NCBI GenBank assembly: GCA_963732595.1
Contig: CAVSZZ010000002.1
Location: 1,860,001 to 1,924,000, forward strand
Source: JAFGXF01 sp963732595
Lineage (GTDB): Bacteria; Chloroflexota; Anaerolineae; Anaerolineales; Anaerolineaceae
Direction of reading: 5' to 3'
DNA length: 64,000 bases
In this document: one piece after another, positions 38,288 to 47,190 of the stretch
Layout: every line of letters starts with the position of its first letter
Position numbering within the stretch: the first letter of the stretch is position 1
The notes under the pieces: generated by a model
The model's input: the letters and a program-made list of their open reading frames with translations, nothing else
Databases searched by the model: none
Told to the model about the DNA's origin: nothing
Made by a program: the position numbers and the translations under genes

Positions 38288-38430
38288 TCGGGTTTTCCTT
38301 TGATGAAGCAGCGTTGTGTTCCCAAATGGGACAGATTCAACCGCCAATTATAAAAGAATTCAACCCGGCCCACCTTACAAAATCATCGGTTCATCCACCC
38401 CTTGACGAAATGAAAGGTTTATGAAAATAA

Positions 38431-38456
38431 ACCAGGCGCCCGGGAGGGCGCCTGGT
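38431..38456 (-). terminator. Intrinsic terminator of the 38477-41429 gene
   Basis: A perfect 11-bp stem ACCAGGCGCCC/GGGCGCCTGGT with a 4-base loop. On the minus strand TTTATTTT follows. Confidence 0.85.
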
Positions 38457-38476
38457 AAGTAAGGATTTTACGGAAA

Positions 38477-41429
38477 TTATTTATCGATTTTCCGGATAAT
38501 GCTAGATCGTCGACTAACTTGAGTAATGGATCCAGAAAGTATTGTCGCATCAACGGGTTTACTCAATCGTGGTCTGGAGCACCGTACATGATGATGTTGT
38601 AACGTTGCGTCAAGATTCATCACGTCTGCGCCATCTGGATATTTACCGAGTAAAATCAGTTTCAAACGTGAATGCGACGTAGACATTCGAGAGACCCAAG
38701 TAGTTATTACTGTTTGACAGTTTGACAGATCAAGCGTGAAGCTATTCCAGGTACACAGTACCCCAGAAGCATAACCGTGTACGTGATATCATTATCTGAA
38801 GCCGAAGCCTAAGCGATCCCATGCATCTCCCTCAGATACACCAGTGTCGAAGCTTAACTCTGCAGCTGTTGCACGACTGTATTGAATGGACCGTACACCA
38901 ACCAAGATATTACCACCTTCGGTGTAATACTCCCACAAGAACAGGCTGCCACCTTGCGCCACCGTCCGGTCAGCCAACCGTATTTGATCCGGGTATGGTC
39001 GGCAGTTCGCTTTCCTGGTACTCGACCATCACCAGATGTATATAAGGCTCCAGCCACTTCGGAAAGCTACCTTCAAAATTCTCGGTCGTGACGGTCGTCC
39101 AGGCTCCGGCGCGGCAGGTCGTGAAGCTCCACTCCGTGCCGGCATCGGCGTCGGTCGATGCCGCCCGGATTGCGGGCGCGTACCTGCCATTCATAGGTGG
39201 TGCTGTAGGCCAGGGTCGGGGTCGTGACCTGGCTGGTCGCCCCGGTGGAGGTCCAGCCGCCGGTGCAGTCGCCGTTGACCGTCGTGTCATAGCAGTACTC
39301 ATAGCTGGCGGCGCCGGTGGCATCCGCCCAATCCAGGGTGGGCGTCGTCGAGACGCCCGTGGCGCCGTTGGCAGGGCTGGACTTGCCGAAGGCTGCCGGG
39401 GGGTGACCGGGCGCACGATCAAGGGCAGGTAGGTGAACTGATTCAAGGGCGTGGCAGTGGTGGTGAAGGTCCAGGTGACGCCACTGTTGGCATAGGTGGT
39501 ACCGCCCACCCCGTCGTTGGCCCTGACCTGCCATTCGTAGGTCAGGCCCGCGCTGAGACGCGAGCGGACCGGCCTGGCTGGCTGGCGCCGGTGGTGTACC
39601 AGCTGCCCGCGCAGCTGCCATCCGCAAAGGCGTCGAGGCAGTAGTCGTAGGAGGTGGCACCGCTGGAATCCGCCCAGTCCAGGGTCAGGCTGGTGGGCTG
39701 GCCCATGGCGGTATTGGCGGGGCTGGTCTTCGAGAAGGCACCCGGCGCCGGAGGCGGTATAGGTCAGGTCGGCCTGCATGCTGCTCGAGCAGGTGGTCGA
39801 ATCCACGTGCACGCTGACATTGCTGGCCGAGCCGCCGTACAGGTTGCTGTTGGGGGTCGTGACGCTGCTGAAATTGTAGTTGGTAGTAGCTTCCCGGGTA
39901 GGGGTCGCCGGTGTCGCCGCGGTCTGCCTCATCCTCCAGGTCGTTCAGGCCATCCGCCTGCTCCAGCCACACCAGGGCATGATTCTCGTTGGCATTGGCG
40001 GAATTGGTAGTAGGTGACCGATTCATCGATATGCCAGATCAGCAGCCCGCAGCCGGGCAGGCCGTCGTCGTAGCCGGCGCCGGAGTTGTTCTGGCGGTTC
40101 TCGACCAGGAAGAACTCGCCCGTGCCGGAGTGTGAGTAGAACAGCCAGTCCACCCCGCTGGGGTTGGGCCGCAGCAGGTAGGCGGCTGGCATTGGTCTCG
40201 GCCTGGGCGATGGCCTGGTTGGTGAGCGTCCCGCTCACCTCGGTGGGTGTGATCCAGCCCTGGTACCACTTGAGCCAGGCATCCGGGAAGGCCGGGGAAT
40301 CACCGCTGTATGAGGTACGCAGTTCCAGTTGCCGGAGCCCATGATCGACCACTCACCGACGCCTTCGGAAGCCGTCATCGGTGTCATACAGGTCCGGCCA
40401 GTTGATGATGTGGCCGTACTCGTGCGCCATGATGCCGATGGTGGCCTGGTGGTGTGCCGATGCATGTCTCACCGAACTGGGCATAATTGCCGTATGGTTG
40501 CAATCACCCACATACTTTGCCATCCAAGTCGGTGCACCGCCGGTGGCCGCAGTTCAACCAGCCTTGGTGGGCCCAACTATTGGGTGTGTGACTGCGGTAC
40601 TGTAAGCCGTCTCACAGCCGGCCACCACCACCACGATGGTCAGCTCGCTGGTCGTCGATGTAGCCGTTGCGTGTTGGTATCGAAAGCTGGCGAAATCGAT
40701 GCAGCTATTGTTGGCGACCAGCACATTTTTGACAATGTCAGTAATTGCGATAGTCGAGTGCTCCCACCCGTAGTTGGGTGGGCGTAAGCCAGCGTCGGTC
40801 CAGTCGGTGATGCCGTCGTTGGCGGTGCCGCAGGTCTCCTCAGCCGGGACGATATCCAGGTTGTTGAAGGAGGTATCCCGGTAGAAATCTCGCACCGAGC
40901 CGGTGCTGGTGCAGAACATCAACGATTGGAAGCTGGCTGCTGTGTATGCTCGGGATGGTGTTGTTGAAATCGGCCAGCAGGACCAGAGTCTTGAGATTGA
41001 CCAAGGTGGGGCTTCGGGCTGAGCGCAGTCCGGCGAGGTGATACCCATGGCTGCCGGGCTGTGGGGATTCTCTTTGAGCACCGTCGGGCGCAGGTGGAGT
41101 GCCAGGCCCTCGGGTGAGTCGATGCCCACCTGCGTGGCCGTACTCACCATCCAGCGCCGGTCCCAGGAGTCCGTCGGATTGTAAGCTCGGCATACACCCA
41201 CCAGCCGTCCTCGGCTTGCAGGATGCTGTAACCTTCGGTCGTTTCGTAGCCATGGTTCCACTCATCACCCCACTGGCTGGCGGTGAAAGTGGTAGCCATC
41301 CGGTTGGGTGAGGCTGAACTCGACCGGTGCGGCCGGTGAAGCTTGGGCCTGCCCGGTTAAAAGGAAAGCACAAACGAGCGTCAGGCAGATGGCTGCCACG
41401 CTGATCAACGTCACCCGATATTTATTCAT
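38477..41429 (-). CDS. M6-family metalloprotease with FN3-like repeats, heavily frameshifted
   Basis: About 980 residues if restored; at least eight frame changes scatter it over short open frames. It starts MNKYRVTLISVAAICLTLVC with an AAGGAGAG RBS. The order matches the other M6 genes: propeptide, EF-hand-like region (near 40660), complete zinc site AHEYGHIINWPDLYDTD (near 40400), then GVGEWSIMGSGNWN. Two FN3-like repeats follow (TYEWQVRARN at about 39180 and TYEWQVRANDGVGG at about 39530), separated by YLPLIVRP. The C-terminal sandwich has WLVYGPFNT and YPDGA near 38560. Conserved residues survive across the breaks, which favours sequence error. Real decay remains possible, because the density of breaks is among the highest in the window. 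Confidence 0.75.
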
Positions 41430-41475
41430 GTCATCTCTCCTTGGAGATTGAATCTGACGTACCCCGAATAATTGA

Positions 41476-41511
41476 TTATCTAATTATAGTTAGATAAACC
41501 CAAAATAACAA
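41476..41511 (-). promoter_or_regulatory. Promoter with a palindrome over the -10 (M6 gene at 38477-41429)
   Basis: On the minus strand TTGTTA (41506-41511), a 17-base spacer and TATAAT (41483-41488). The -10 lies inside the inverted repeat TTATCTAA-6-TTAGATAA (41476-41497), a likely repressor site. Confidence 0.6.
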
Positions 41512-41649
41512 CAGACAGTTTTATCAGGTTATGGCAAATAAAGCCATGCCGGATGGGGAATTAAAAATAGGACTGCTGGATGATTGAAAAACTTCCTCCC
41601 GGGTACCCTGGCTGAGCCAGGGCGCATCGATTCGCCGGTCAGGCGGGAT

Positions 41650-41778
41650 TTATGGCAGGAATAAGTGAGCAGCTGCTGCCGCATCGACCGGTGTCGCCAT
41701 GCTGAAAATGAACATGAGCAAGGCTAAAAAGAAGCACAGGGTTGAGACCATGTAGGGCCAATTTTTGATGTTTTTCAT
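41650..41778 (-). CDS. Small secreted or membrane peptide (42 residues)
   Basis: A short frame starting at the ATG at 41778 with AGGAG 10 bases upstream. The peptide starts MKNIKNWPYMVSTLCFFLAL, continues through a hydrophobic helix LMFIFSMATPVDA and ends AAAAAHLFLP. It looks like a signal peptide with an Ala-x-Ala-type site followed by a remnant tail. The last residues LFLP echo the C-terminal tail motif of nearby exported proteins. It could instead be the preserved 5' end of a decayed exported protein. No family is recognised. Confidence 0.55.
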   Translation of the reverse strand: MKNIKNWPYMVSTLCFFLALLMFIFSMATPVDAAAAAHLFLP

Positions 41779-41934
41779 GTGAGCTTCTCCTGGTATTGTA
41801 TGTCGTCCCCTTAATAAACCAGCAAAGGGATGAAAATGAGGTCTCCGTCATCTTCACGATGACTGCATCTATTCGAAGAACGAGTGGGATGATCCTTGGC
41901 ATATTATTGAAAATGGACCATGGCCACTTCCCAA

Positions 41935-42153
41935 TCAATGAATGGGTACCTGGGCTCCTTTGGGATCACCGGCGGGCTGGAGTGCCTTCTCATCCGGCTC
42001 GTCCTGGGCATTCCACAGCAGCTCGGTGTTCGACAGCTGGTTGTTGATGCCCGTGATCGTGCAGCCGGTCAGGTAGAGGAACAGGCTGCCCAGCATGACC
42101 TGGCGTGTCAATCCGGGTTTGGGTTCGTGGTTTCTGTAATCGGATAGTCTCAT
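41935..42153 (-). CDS. Small putative lipoprotein
   Basis: A 72-residue protein. The hydrophobic segment VMLGSLFLYLTGC ends in a lipobox-like LTGC at about residue 31, and the rest is polar (NTELLWNAQDEPDEKALQPA). An AAAGGG RBS precedes the ATG at 42153. The charged N-terminus is longer than usual for a lipoprotein signal. No homologue is recognised. It is encoded between two other exported proteins on the same strand. Confidence 0.55.
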   Translation of the reverse strand: MRLSDYRNHEPKPGLTRQVMLGSLFLYLTGCTITGINNQLSNTELLWNAQDEPDEKALQPAGDPKGAQVPIH

Positions 42154-42280
42154 GATTTCCCTTTCGACGATCCCCCTGGCTTGCGGACCGGTGATTTCAT
42201 TATACGTTAGGTCAAGGTAAAACCACCTTACAGAAATGAAAGGATGCCGTCTGAAAATGGAGAAATATTTCGACAGAAAA

Positions 42281-42304
42281 AAGAGACAGCCGAAGCTGTC
42301 TCTT
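42281..42304 (-). terminator. Intrinsic terminator of the GYPxP lipoprotein gene
   Basis: A perfect 10-bp stem AAGAGACAGC/GCTGTCTCTT with loop CGAA. On the minus strand TTTTTTCTG follows. Confidence 0.8.
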
Positions 42305-42330
42305 GTGTCTCGATTGATTTCCCGGTGGGA

Positions 42331-42858
42331 TCAATTCCCGACAGTAATGCTGGAGCCGTAATAACCACCGCCCCATTCATCCCCGCGATAACTGACGGTC
42401 AGGTTGATGATGCTTCCAACTGACAGGCCGGCCGCATCCGCGGCGGGCAGCAGGATGTCGATCTCCTGTCCAGCCAGGTTGGGGTCGTATTGGTCGAAGC
42501 CTTCAGCCGCAGCTGTCGTGTTCACGCGCACATGGGCGACCACGAAATCCGGGCTTTTCTCGCTCGGGGAGAGCGACAGGATCTCCACCTGCATCAGGCT
42601 GGCATTCTCGCGCACCGGAGCGCCTGAAGGTGCCGGATAACCTGGGTCGGTGATAACCTCGGGTTCACCCACCGAACTATCGGGGGCGGGATATCCCTCG
42701 GATGTCGTCACCAGGGGCAGGTTCACTTCGGGAACCGGATAACCTTCGGACGAGCCTTCGGGAACGACTGTTTCGGAGACTGTCTCTTTTGTCTTGCAGC
42801 CGCTGAGTGCGATCAGGCTGATCAGGATCAGAATGAGTATTCCGTATTTGATTTTCAT
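42331..42858 (-). CDS. Lipoprotein with GYPxP repeats
   Basis: A 175-residue lipoprotein. The ATG at 42858 has GAGGTG upstream, and the signal peptide ends LIALSGCK. Residues about 30-85 form a low-complexity stalk with three GYP(V/A)P motifs spaced about 20 apart (SSEGYPVPE, SEGYPAPDS, DPGYPAPSG). The C-terminal 90 residues form a beta-rich domain: QVEILSLSPSEKSPDFVVAH, EIDILLPAADAAGLSVGSI and LTVSYRGDEWGGGYYGSSI. It is presumably surface-exposed on the stalk. The function is unknown. Confidence 0.78.
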   Translation of the reverse strand: MKIKYGILILILISLIALSGCKTKETVSETVVPEGSSEGYPVPEVNLPLVTTSEGYPAPDSSVGEPEVITDPGYPAPSGAPVRENASLMQVEILSLSPSEKSPDFVVAHVRVNTTAAAEGFDQYDPNLAGQEIDILLPAADAAGLSVGSIINLTVSYRGDEWGGGYYGSSITVGN

Positions 42859-42996
42859 TTTCACCTCACATAATACTTTGCTGGGTTTCATTATAACAAG
42901 AATTGCCCGGCATACAATCCCTCGATTAATTAACGATCAACCGGCCTGATTGGTTCCCGCTCTTCAAGTATAATAACTTCTGATTTTGGAGGTCTC

Positions 42997-43647
42997 ATGG
43001 AAATATTCTGGTACGGGCATTCCTGCTTCAGGCTGAGCGAACGCAGCATGGCCAGCGTCGTCACCGATCCTTATGACAGCCAGGTGGTGGGATATGACCC
43101 GTTGAAACTTAAAGCGGATATCGTCACCATCAGCCACGACTCGCCCGGGCACAATCACCTGGATGCGGTCAAGGGCATCGAACACCGCATCACCAGCCCG
43201 GGTGAATTCGAGATCGGCGGCGTGTTCATCACCGGCATTCAGACCAACAGCAACGGCAAGAAGGATTCCATCGTGCCGCGCAACACGTTGTACGTTTTCG
43301 ATTATGACGGTCTGACCGTGGCGCACCTGGGCGATATCGACCGCGTGCCGACCCAGACCGAAGTCGAGGCGCTCGGTGCGGTGCACGTTGCGCTCGTGCC
43401 GGTCGGCGGCGGGGGCAGCCTGAATGCTTCCAAGGCAGCCGAGATGATCAGCCTGCTTGAACCCAACCTGGTCATCCCGATGCACTATGCCATCCCTTCG
43501 ACCAAGGCGGACCTTGAGCCGCTCGCCAAATTCCTGAAAGAGATGGGTCTGAAGGAGGCCGAGCATGTCCCTTCCTTGAAGGTGGGCGGGGTCAGTTCAC
43601 TGCCGGAGGAAACCCGCGTGGTCGTGCTGGAGTACACAGCCCATTAG
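42997..43647 (+). CDS. MBL-fold metal-dependent hydrolase
   Basis: A 216-residue metallo-beta-lactamase-fold protein of the UPF0173/YtkL-like L-ascorbate-lactonase-type group. The GHSCFRL opening, a metal-site region around TISHDSPGHNHLDAV (a His/Asp-rich HxxxxH-like cluster), IAHLGD-type VAHLGDIDR and the last ligand IPMHYAI are present. The first metal box is atypical, with HDSPGHNH in place of HxHxDH, as in several members of this group. The RBS GGAGG stands before the ATG at 42997. The substrate is unknown. It is followed 8 bases later by a small alpha/beta protein, probably in one operon. Confidence 0.88.
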   Translation: MEIFWYGHSCFRLSERSMASVVTDPYDSQVVGYDPLKLKADIVTISHDSPGHNHLDAVKGIEHRITSPGEFEIGGVFITGIQTNSNGKKDSIVPRNTLYVFDYDGLTVAHLGDIDRVPTQTEVEALGAVHVALVPVGGGGSLNASKAAEMISLLEPNLVIPMHYAIPSTKADLEPLAKFLKEMGLKEAEHVPSLKVGGVSSLPEETRVVVLEYTAH

Positions 43648-43655
43648 AGGGCGGT

Positions 43656-43958
43656 ATGCCTGCCAAATTGATCCTGAGCTGGGATATTCTGCCGGGGCGC
43701 GAACAGGAATACTTCGAGTTCGTGGTGCGTGAGTTCATCCCGGGTGTCCAGCGGCTGGGCTTTGCCCTGACGGATGCCTGGGCGACCGTTTTTGGCCACC
43801 AACCCCAGATCATGGTGGCTGCCATCGGTGATTCCCGCCAGGTTTTAGAGGAAGCGCTGGAAGGTCCCGAATGGTTGGACCTTCAGTTGAAACTGGCGCC
43901 CCTGATCGAGAATTACCAGCAAAAGATCGTGGTCGCCAAAGACGGTTTTCAATTCTAG
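43656..43958 (+). CDS. Small dimeric alpha/beta-barrel-type protein (NIPSNAP/ABM-like)
   Basis: A 100-residue soluble protein. It has a beta-alpha-beta-beta-alpha-beta pattern: LILSWDILPGREQEYFEFVV, FIPGVQRLGFALTDAWATVF, IMVAAIGDSRQVLEEAL and WLDLQLKLAPLIENYQQKIV. This resembles the ferredoxin-like dimeric alpha/beta barrel family. No catalytic residues could be named. An AGGGCGG RBS precedes it. It is cotranscribed with the MBL-fold gene. Confidence 0.72.
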   Translation: MPAKLILSWDILPGREQEYFEFVVREFIPGVQRLGFALTDAWATVFGHQPQIMVAAIGDSRQVLEEALEGPEWLDLQLKLAPLIENYQQKIVVAKDGFQF

Positions 43959-43970
43959 AAGAAGAGGAAA

Positions 43971-44132
43971 TGAGGCGGGGCGCATCCTCCTGGTGTGGAG
44001 CTCCTCAGAGCGACACTCAGGAGGACCCAGCGCTCAATGAGCGCTGGGCTGCCATGAGCTTTCTCGCCTTGCTCGCGGCATACCCTCGAGAACCTTGTCG
44101 ACACTCGATTCACCGGAGGAATCGTCGCCTGA
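43971..44132 (+). ncRNA. Possible structured RNA upstream of mutY
   Basis: A 260-base gap between genes contains nested pairing. The outer arms AGGCG (43973-43977) and TCCTCC (43985-43990) pair with GGAGGA (44115-44120) and CGCCT (44126-44130). Inside are hairpins CCCAGCGCT/AGCGCTGGG (about 44026-44048, loop CAATG) and TCGAG/CTCGA (about 44086-44108), plus CTCCT/AGGAG. No open frame here has an RBS. I could not match it to RNase P, 6S, SRP, tmRNA or a known riboswitch. Confidence 0.35.
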
Positions 44133-44221
44133 GGAAAGGGAGAGTGAGGGGGATTTGATTACAGAAATCCCTTCATATGTATGCTGGAGCTATTGTTCTC
44201 ACTACATTTTGACTGGTTATT

Positions 44222-45338
44222 ATGGATGTAACTAGATCGATCGGAAAGTTAATCCTGGAGTGGTATGCGAGCAATGCCCGCCAGCTGCCCTGGCGCGGGG
44301 TGGGCGATCCGTATGCCGTGTGGGTCTCCGAGGTGATGCTTCAGCAGACCCAGGTCGAAACCGTCATCCCATACTACCAGCGCTGGATGGAACGTTTTCC
44401 AAACCTGCCATCCCTGGCAGCAGCCGGCGAGCAGCAAGTCCTGGCTGCCTGGGAAGGCCTGGGCTATTACGCGCGCGCCCGCAACCTGTGGCGGGCTGCC
44501 CGGGAACTGGTGGAAGCTGGCGCGAGCCAACTGCCGGCGGATCCGCGTGAATTGGAAAAACTGCCGGGCATCGGCCGCTATACGGCCGGGGCGATCGCTT
44601 CGATCGCCTTTGGCGCCGATGCTCCCGCCTTGGACGGCAACATCAAGCGGGTGTTGTCGCGCGTGCACGACCTCGATCTGCCGGTCGACCGGCCGGAGGG
44701 GCTGCGGCGGTTGTGGGAACTGGCAGCCGCTGACCTGGTACCTGGTCGGGCCGGTGACCAGAACCAGGCACTGATGGACCTGGGCGCTGCGATCTGCCTG
44801 CCGCGCGAACCGCTGCTGTGAGCTCTGCCCGCTGAAGGCTGTCTGCCTGGCCAGAAGGAATGGCGTCCAGAATGAGCGCCCGCTGCGGGGTCCGCGGCGC
44901 AGCGTTCCGCATATCAATGTGGCCGCCGCGGTTATCCGGCGAAAGGGGCGGGTCTTGATCGCGCGCCGCCCGTCGCGCGGATTGCTGGGCGGGTTGTGGG
45001 AATTCCCGGGTGGCAAGCAGCAGCCGGGCGAGACACTGCCCGAGGCGCTGGTGCGCGAGATCCGGGAGGAGCTCGGCACCGCCATTGCGGTGGGGGAGGC
45101 GCTGGGGGTTTACCAGCATGCCTACACCCATTTCAAGGTGACCCTGACCGCCTTCGAATGCCGGTTGACAGGAGTTGAACCGCAGGCGCTCGAGGCGAGT
45201 GAGCTGGCCTGGGTGAAGCCCGCGGAACTGGCGAATTTCCCGATGGGCAATATCGACCGGCGCATATCGAAGGATCTGGCCGGGAAGAATGACTTAACCA
45301 CAAAGAACGCAAAGAACACGAAGAATCACATGGGTTAA
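44222..45338 (+). CDS. mutY: A/G-specific adenine glycosylase, one frameshift
   Basis: A base-excision repair glycosylase that removes A opposite 8-oxoG, about 371 residues restored. The N-terminus RQLPWRGVGDPYAVWVSEVM is followed by LQQTQVETVIPYY, the HhH motif LEKLPGIGRYTAGAIASIAF, and the catalytic Asp region ALDGNIKRVLSR. A base change near 44818 shifts the frame just at the 4Fe-4S cluster (C..REP.RCELCPLKAVC). The C-terminal NUDIX-like 8-oxoG domain reads HINVAAAVIRRKGRVLIARR and GGLWEFPGGKQQPGETLPEA. The last 17 residues (NDLTTKNAKNTKNHMG) and the stop codon are encoded by the first unit of an intergenic repeat. Confidence 0.9.
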
Positions 45339-45698
45339 GAACTTCACGCACTTTACTAGCCTGGCGGTGAAAATCAGCCGGCACAAACGGGAGGGATGAA
45401 TCTTTACTGCGAAGATCGCAAAGGACGCAAAGAATCACATGGGTTAAGAACTTCACGCACTTTACTTGCCTTGCGGTGAAAATCAGCCGGCACAAACGGG
45501 AGGGATGAATCTTTACTGCGAAGATCGCAAAGGACGCAAAGAATCACATGGGTTAAGAACTTCACGCACTTAACTTGCCTGGCGGTGAAAATCAGCTGAC
45601 CCAAACGGGAAGAATGATTTAACCACAAAGGGCGCAAAGGACACTAAGAATTACAAGGGTTAAGAACCTTTGCGCGCTTCGTGACCTTAGTGGTTCGA
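45283..45698. repeat. Tandem repeat array, unit about 109 bp, with inverted ends
   Basis: Three and a half to four copies. The marker GAATCACATGGGTTAAGAAC begins at 45323, 45432 and 45541, and a diverged copy at 45648 (spacings 109, 109, 107). The first and last units carry AACCACAAAG-type ends facing AGTGGTT at about 45690, so the array has inverted termini. The 45339-45776 gap otherwise holds no gene. The CACAAAG/CGCAAAG motifs resemble dispersed repeats known in many environmental genomes. Confidence 0.85.
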
Positions 45699-45776
45699 CT
45701 GTTTTTCTTCTCAATCGTTAAATTGTCGGTCAATTGTAATTTGACGCTCTCGTCAATCCCGGTTATCATGCACGCA

Positions 45777-47153
45777 ATGGCATCCCCATTCAACGACTTC
45801 CTCAAGAAACTCGGCCACAGCATCAAACGCGTCCTGCGCTGGTTCATTCCTGGTCTGGGCGTGAAACGCTGGGTGCTGGTCATGCTGGCCGGCACCACCC
45901 TGCTGGGCATCGGCCTGGCCGTATTCATCCTGGATTTTTACCGGACTGCCCCCGAAACCTGGTGGCTGCCGGCGTTGTCCTACCTTTCCTTGCGGTTTCT
46001 CGACCGCACCCTGCGCGCGATCATCTTCGGCGGGCTGGGGTTGGCGCTGCTGGCTTTTGGCCTGATCCGCCTGAACCGGGCTCTGATCCGCCCGTGGATG
46101 AAACCCGGCCAGCCGATCGTGGAGAAGATCGAGGATTTCCGCAAGCGCGAACGCGGTCCGCGCATCGTGGCGCTGGGTGGCGGTCATGGCATGGCCACCC
46201 TGCTGCGGGGATTGAAAGCCTACACCCGCAACCTGACCGCCATCGTCACGGTGACCGATGAGGGCGGATCCTCCGGAGAATTGCGCCGCTCGACCGGTAT
46301 CCTGCCGCCGGGCGACATCCGCATGTGCCTGGCAGCGCTGTCGGATGATGAGGCATTGATCGGTCAGATCTTCCAGTACCGCTTCCCCAAGGGCAGCAGC
46401 CTGGAAGGCCATTCGCTGGGCAACCTGTTCCTGACCGGGATGACCGACATCACCGGCAGTTTTGAGAAAGCCGTGGCCGAGGCCGGGCGCGTGCTGGCCG
46501 TGCAGGGCAAGGTGCTGCCGGCCACCCTGCATGACGTGCGCCTGATGGGCGACATCCTCAGCCCGGACAAAACCACCACCACCCTGGTGAAGGGCGAAAC
46601 GAACGTGGTCGAGACTGTCGGCAAGATCCAGCACGTCTGGCTCGAACCGGACAACCCGCGCGCCTTTCCGCCGGCCATCCAGGCTTTATTGGGCGCCGAC
46701 CTGATCGTGGTCGGTCCCGGCAGTCTGTACACCAGCCTCCTGCCGAACCTGCTGGTCCCGGAGATCAGCCAGGCCATTCAGGCCTCGCGCGCGCTGAAAT
46801 TCTATGTCTGCAATGTCTCCACCCAGGAAGGCGAGACCGAGGGTTACAGCGGCGGCGATCACATCCATGCCATCGAGGAACACCTGGGCGGGCATATCTT
46901 TGACCTGATCATCTGCAACAACCGCTTCGAGGGCGAACTGATCGAAGGGGTCGAGTATGTCACCCTCGAGCAGTCCGTGACAGATGAATACATGCTGTAC
47001 CAGGCCCCCCTGGCAGATGACCTGACCCCCTGGCGCCACAGCGCCGACAAGCTGGCGGCGGTCATCATGGACCTGTACTTCGACCGCACCGGCCCGCTGG
47101 CAGACGGTGAGCGGCCGCCGGTCAAACCGATCAACGAACAAACGCCTGGCTGA
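45777..47153 (+). CDS. yvcK: YvcK/CofD-like gluconeogenesis factor with membrane anchor
   Basis: A protein of about 458 residues with an intact frame. I used the ATG at 45777 (MASPFNDFLKKLG); 45768 is an alternative and no clear RBS is visible. Two N-terminal transmembrane helices (VLVMLAGTTLLGIGLAVFIL and AIIFGGLGLALLAFGLIRLN) precede the CofD-like domain. That domain has IVALGGGHGMATLLRGLKAY, IVTVTDEGGSSGELRRSTGI, LPPGDIRMCLAALSDDEALI and NLFLTGMTDI, with LIVVGPGSLYTSLLPNLLV later. YvcK binds UDP-sugars and influences cell shape and gluconeogenic growth in other bacteria. The membrane-anchored form is common in Chloroflexota. It is followed by a terminator. Confidence 0.92.
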   Translation: MASPFNDFLKKLGHSIKRVLRWFIPGLGVKRWVLVMLAGTTLLGIGLAVFILDFYRTAPETWWLPALSYLSLRFLDRTLRAIIFGGLGLALLAFGLIRLNRALIRPWMKPGQPIVEKIEDFRKRERGPRIVALGGGHGMATLLRGLKAYTRNLTAIVTVTDEGGSSGELRRSTGILPPGDIRMCLAALSDDEALIGQIFQYRFPKGSSLEGHSLGNLFLTGMTDITGSFEKAVAEAGRVLAVQGKVLPATLHDVRLMGDILSPDKTTTTLVKGETNVVETVGKIQHVWLEPDNPRAFPPAIQALLGADLIVVGPGSLYTSLLPNLLVPEISQAIQASRALKFYVCNVSTQEGETEGYSGGDHIHAIEEHLGGHIFDLIICNNRFEGELIEGVEYVTLEQSVTDEYMLYQAPLADDLTPWRHSADKLAAVIMDLYFDRTGPLADGERPPVKPINEQTPG

Positions 47154-47171
47154 CCAGGCGTTTGTTTTTTT
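47138..47171 (+). terminator. Intrinsic terminator of yvcK
   Basis: ACAAACGCCTGG/CCAGGCGTTTGT forms a 12-bp stem with a CTGA loop, followed by TTTTTT. The yvcK stop lies in the loop. Confidence 0.92.
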
Positions 47172-47190
47172 CGACCAGGGAATCGACAGG

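Noticed and set aside
38477..41429. Several small independent genes in this stretch
   Set aside because: The fragments follow the exact domain order of the sister M6 proteases, including the zinc site and C-terminal module, so they are pieces of one broken gene.
43959..44160. RNase P, 6S, SRP or tmRNA gene
   Set aside because: The spacer is structured, but none of the diagnostic conserved blocks of these RNAs could be found, so it was left unassigned.
45283..45698. CRISPR-like regular repeat spacing (109 bp)
   Set aside because: The whole 109-base unit is repeated, with no unique spacers and no short 25-37 base repeat, and no cas genes are nearby.
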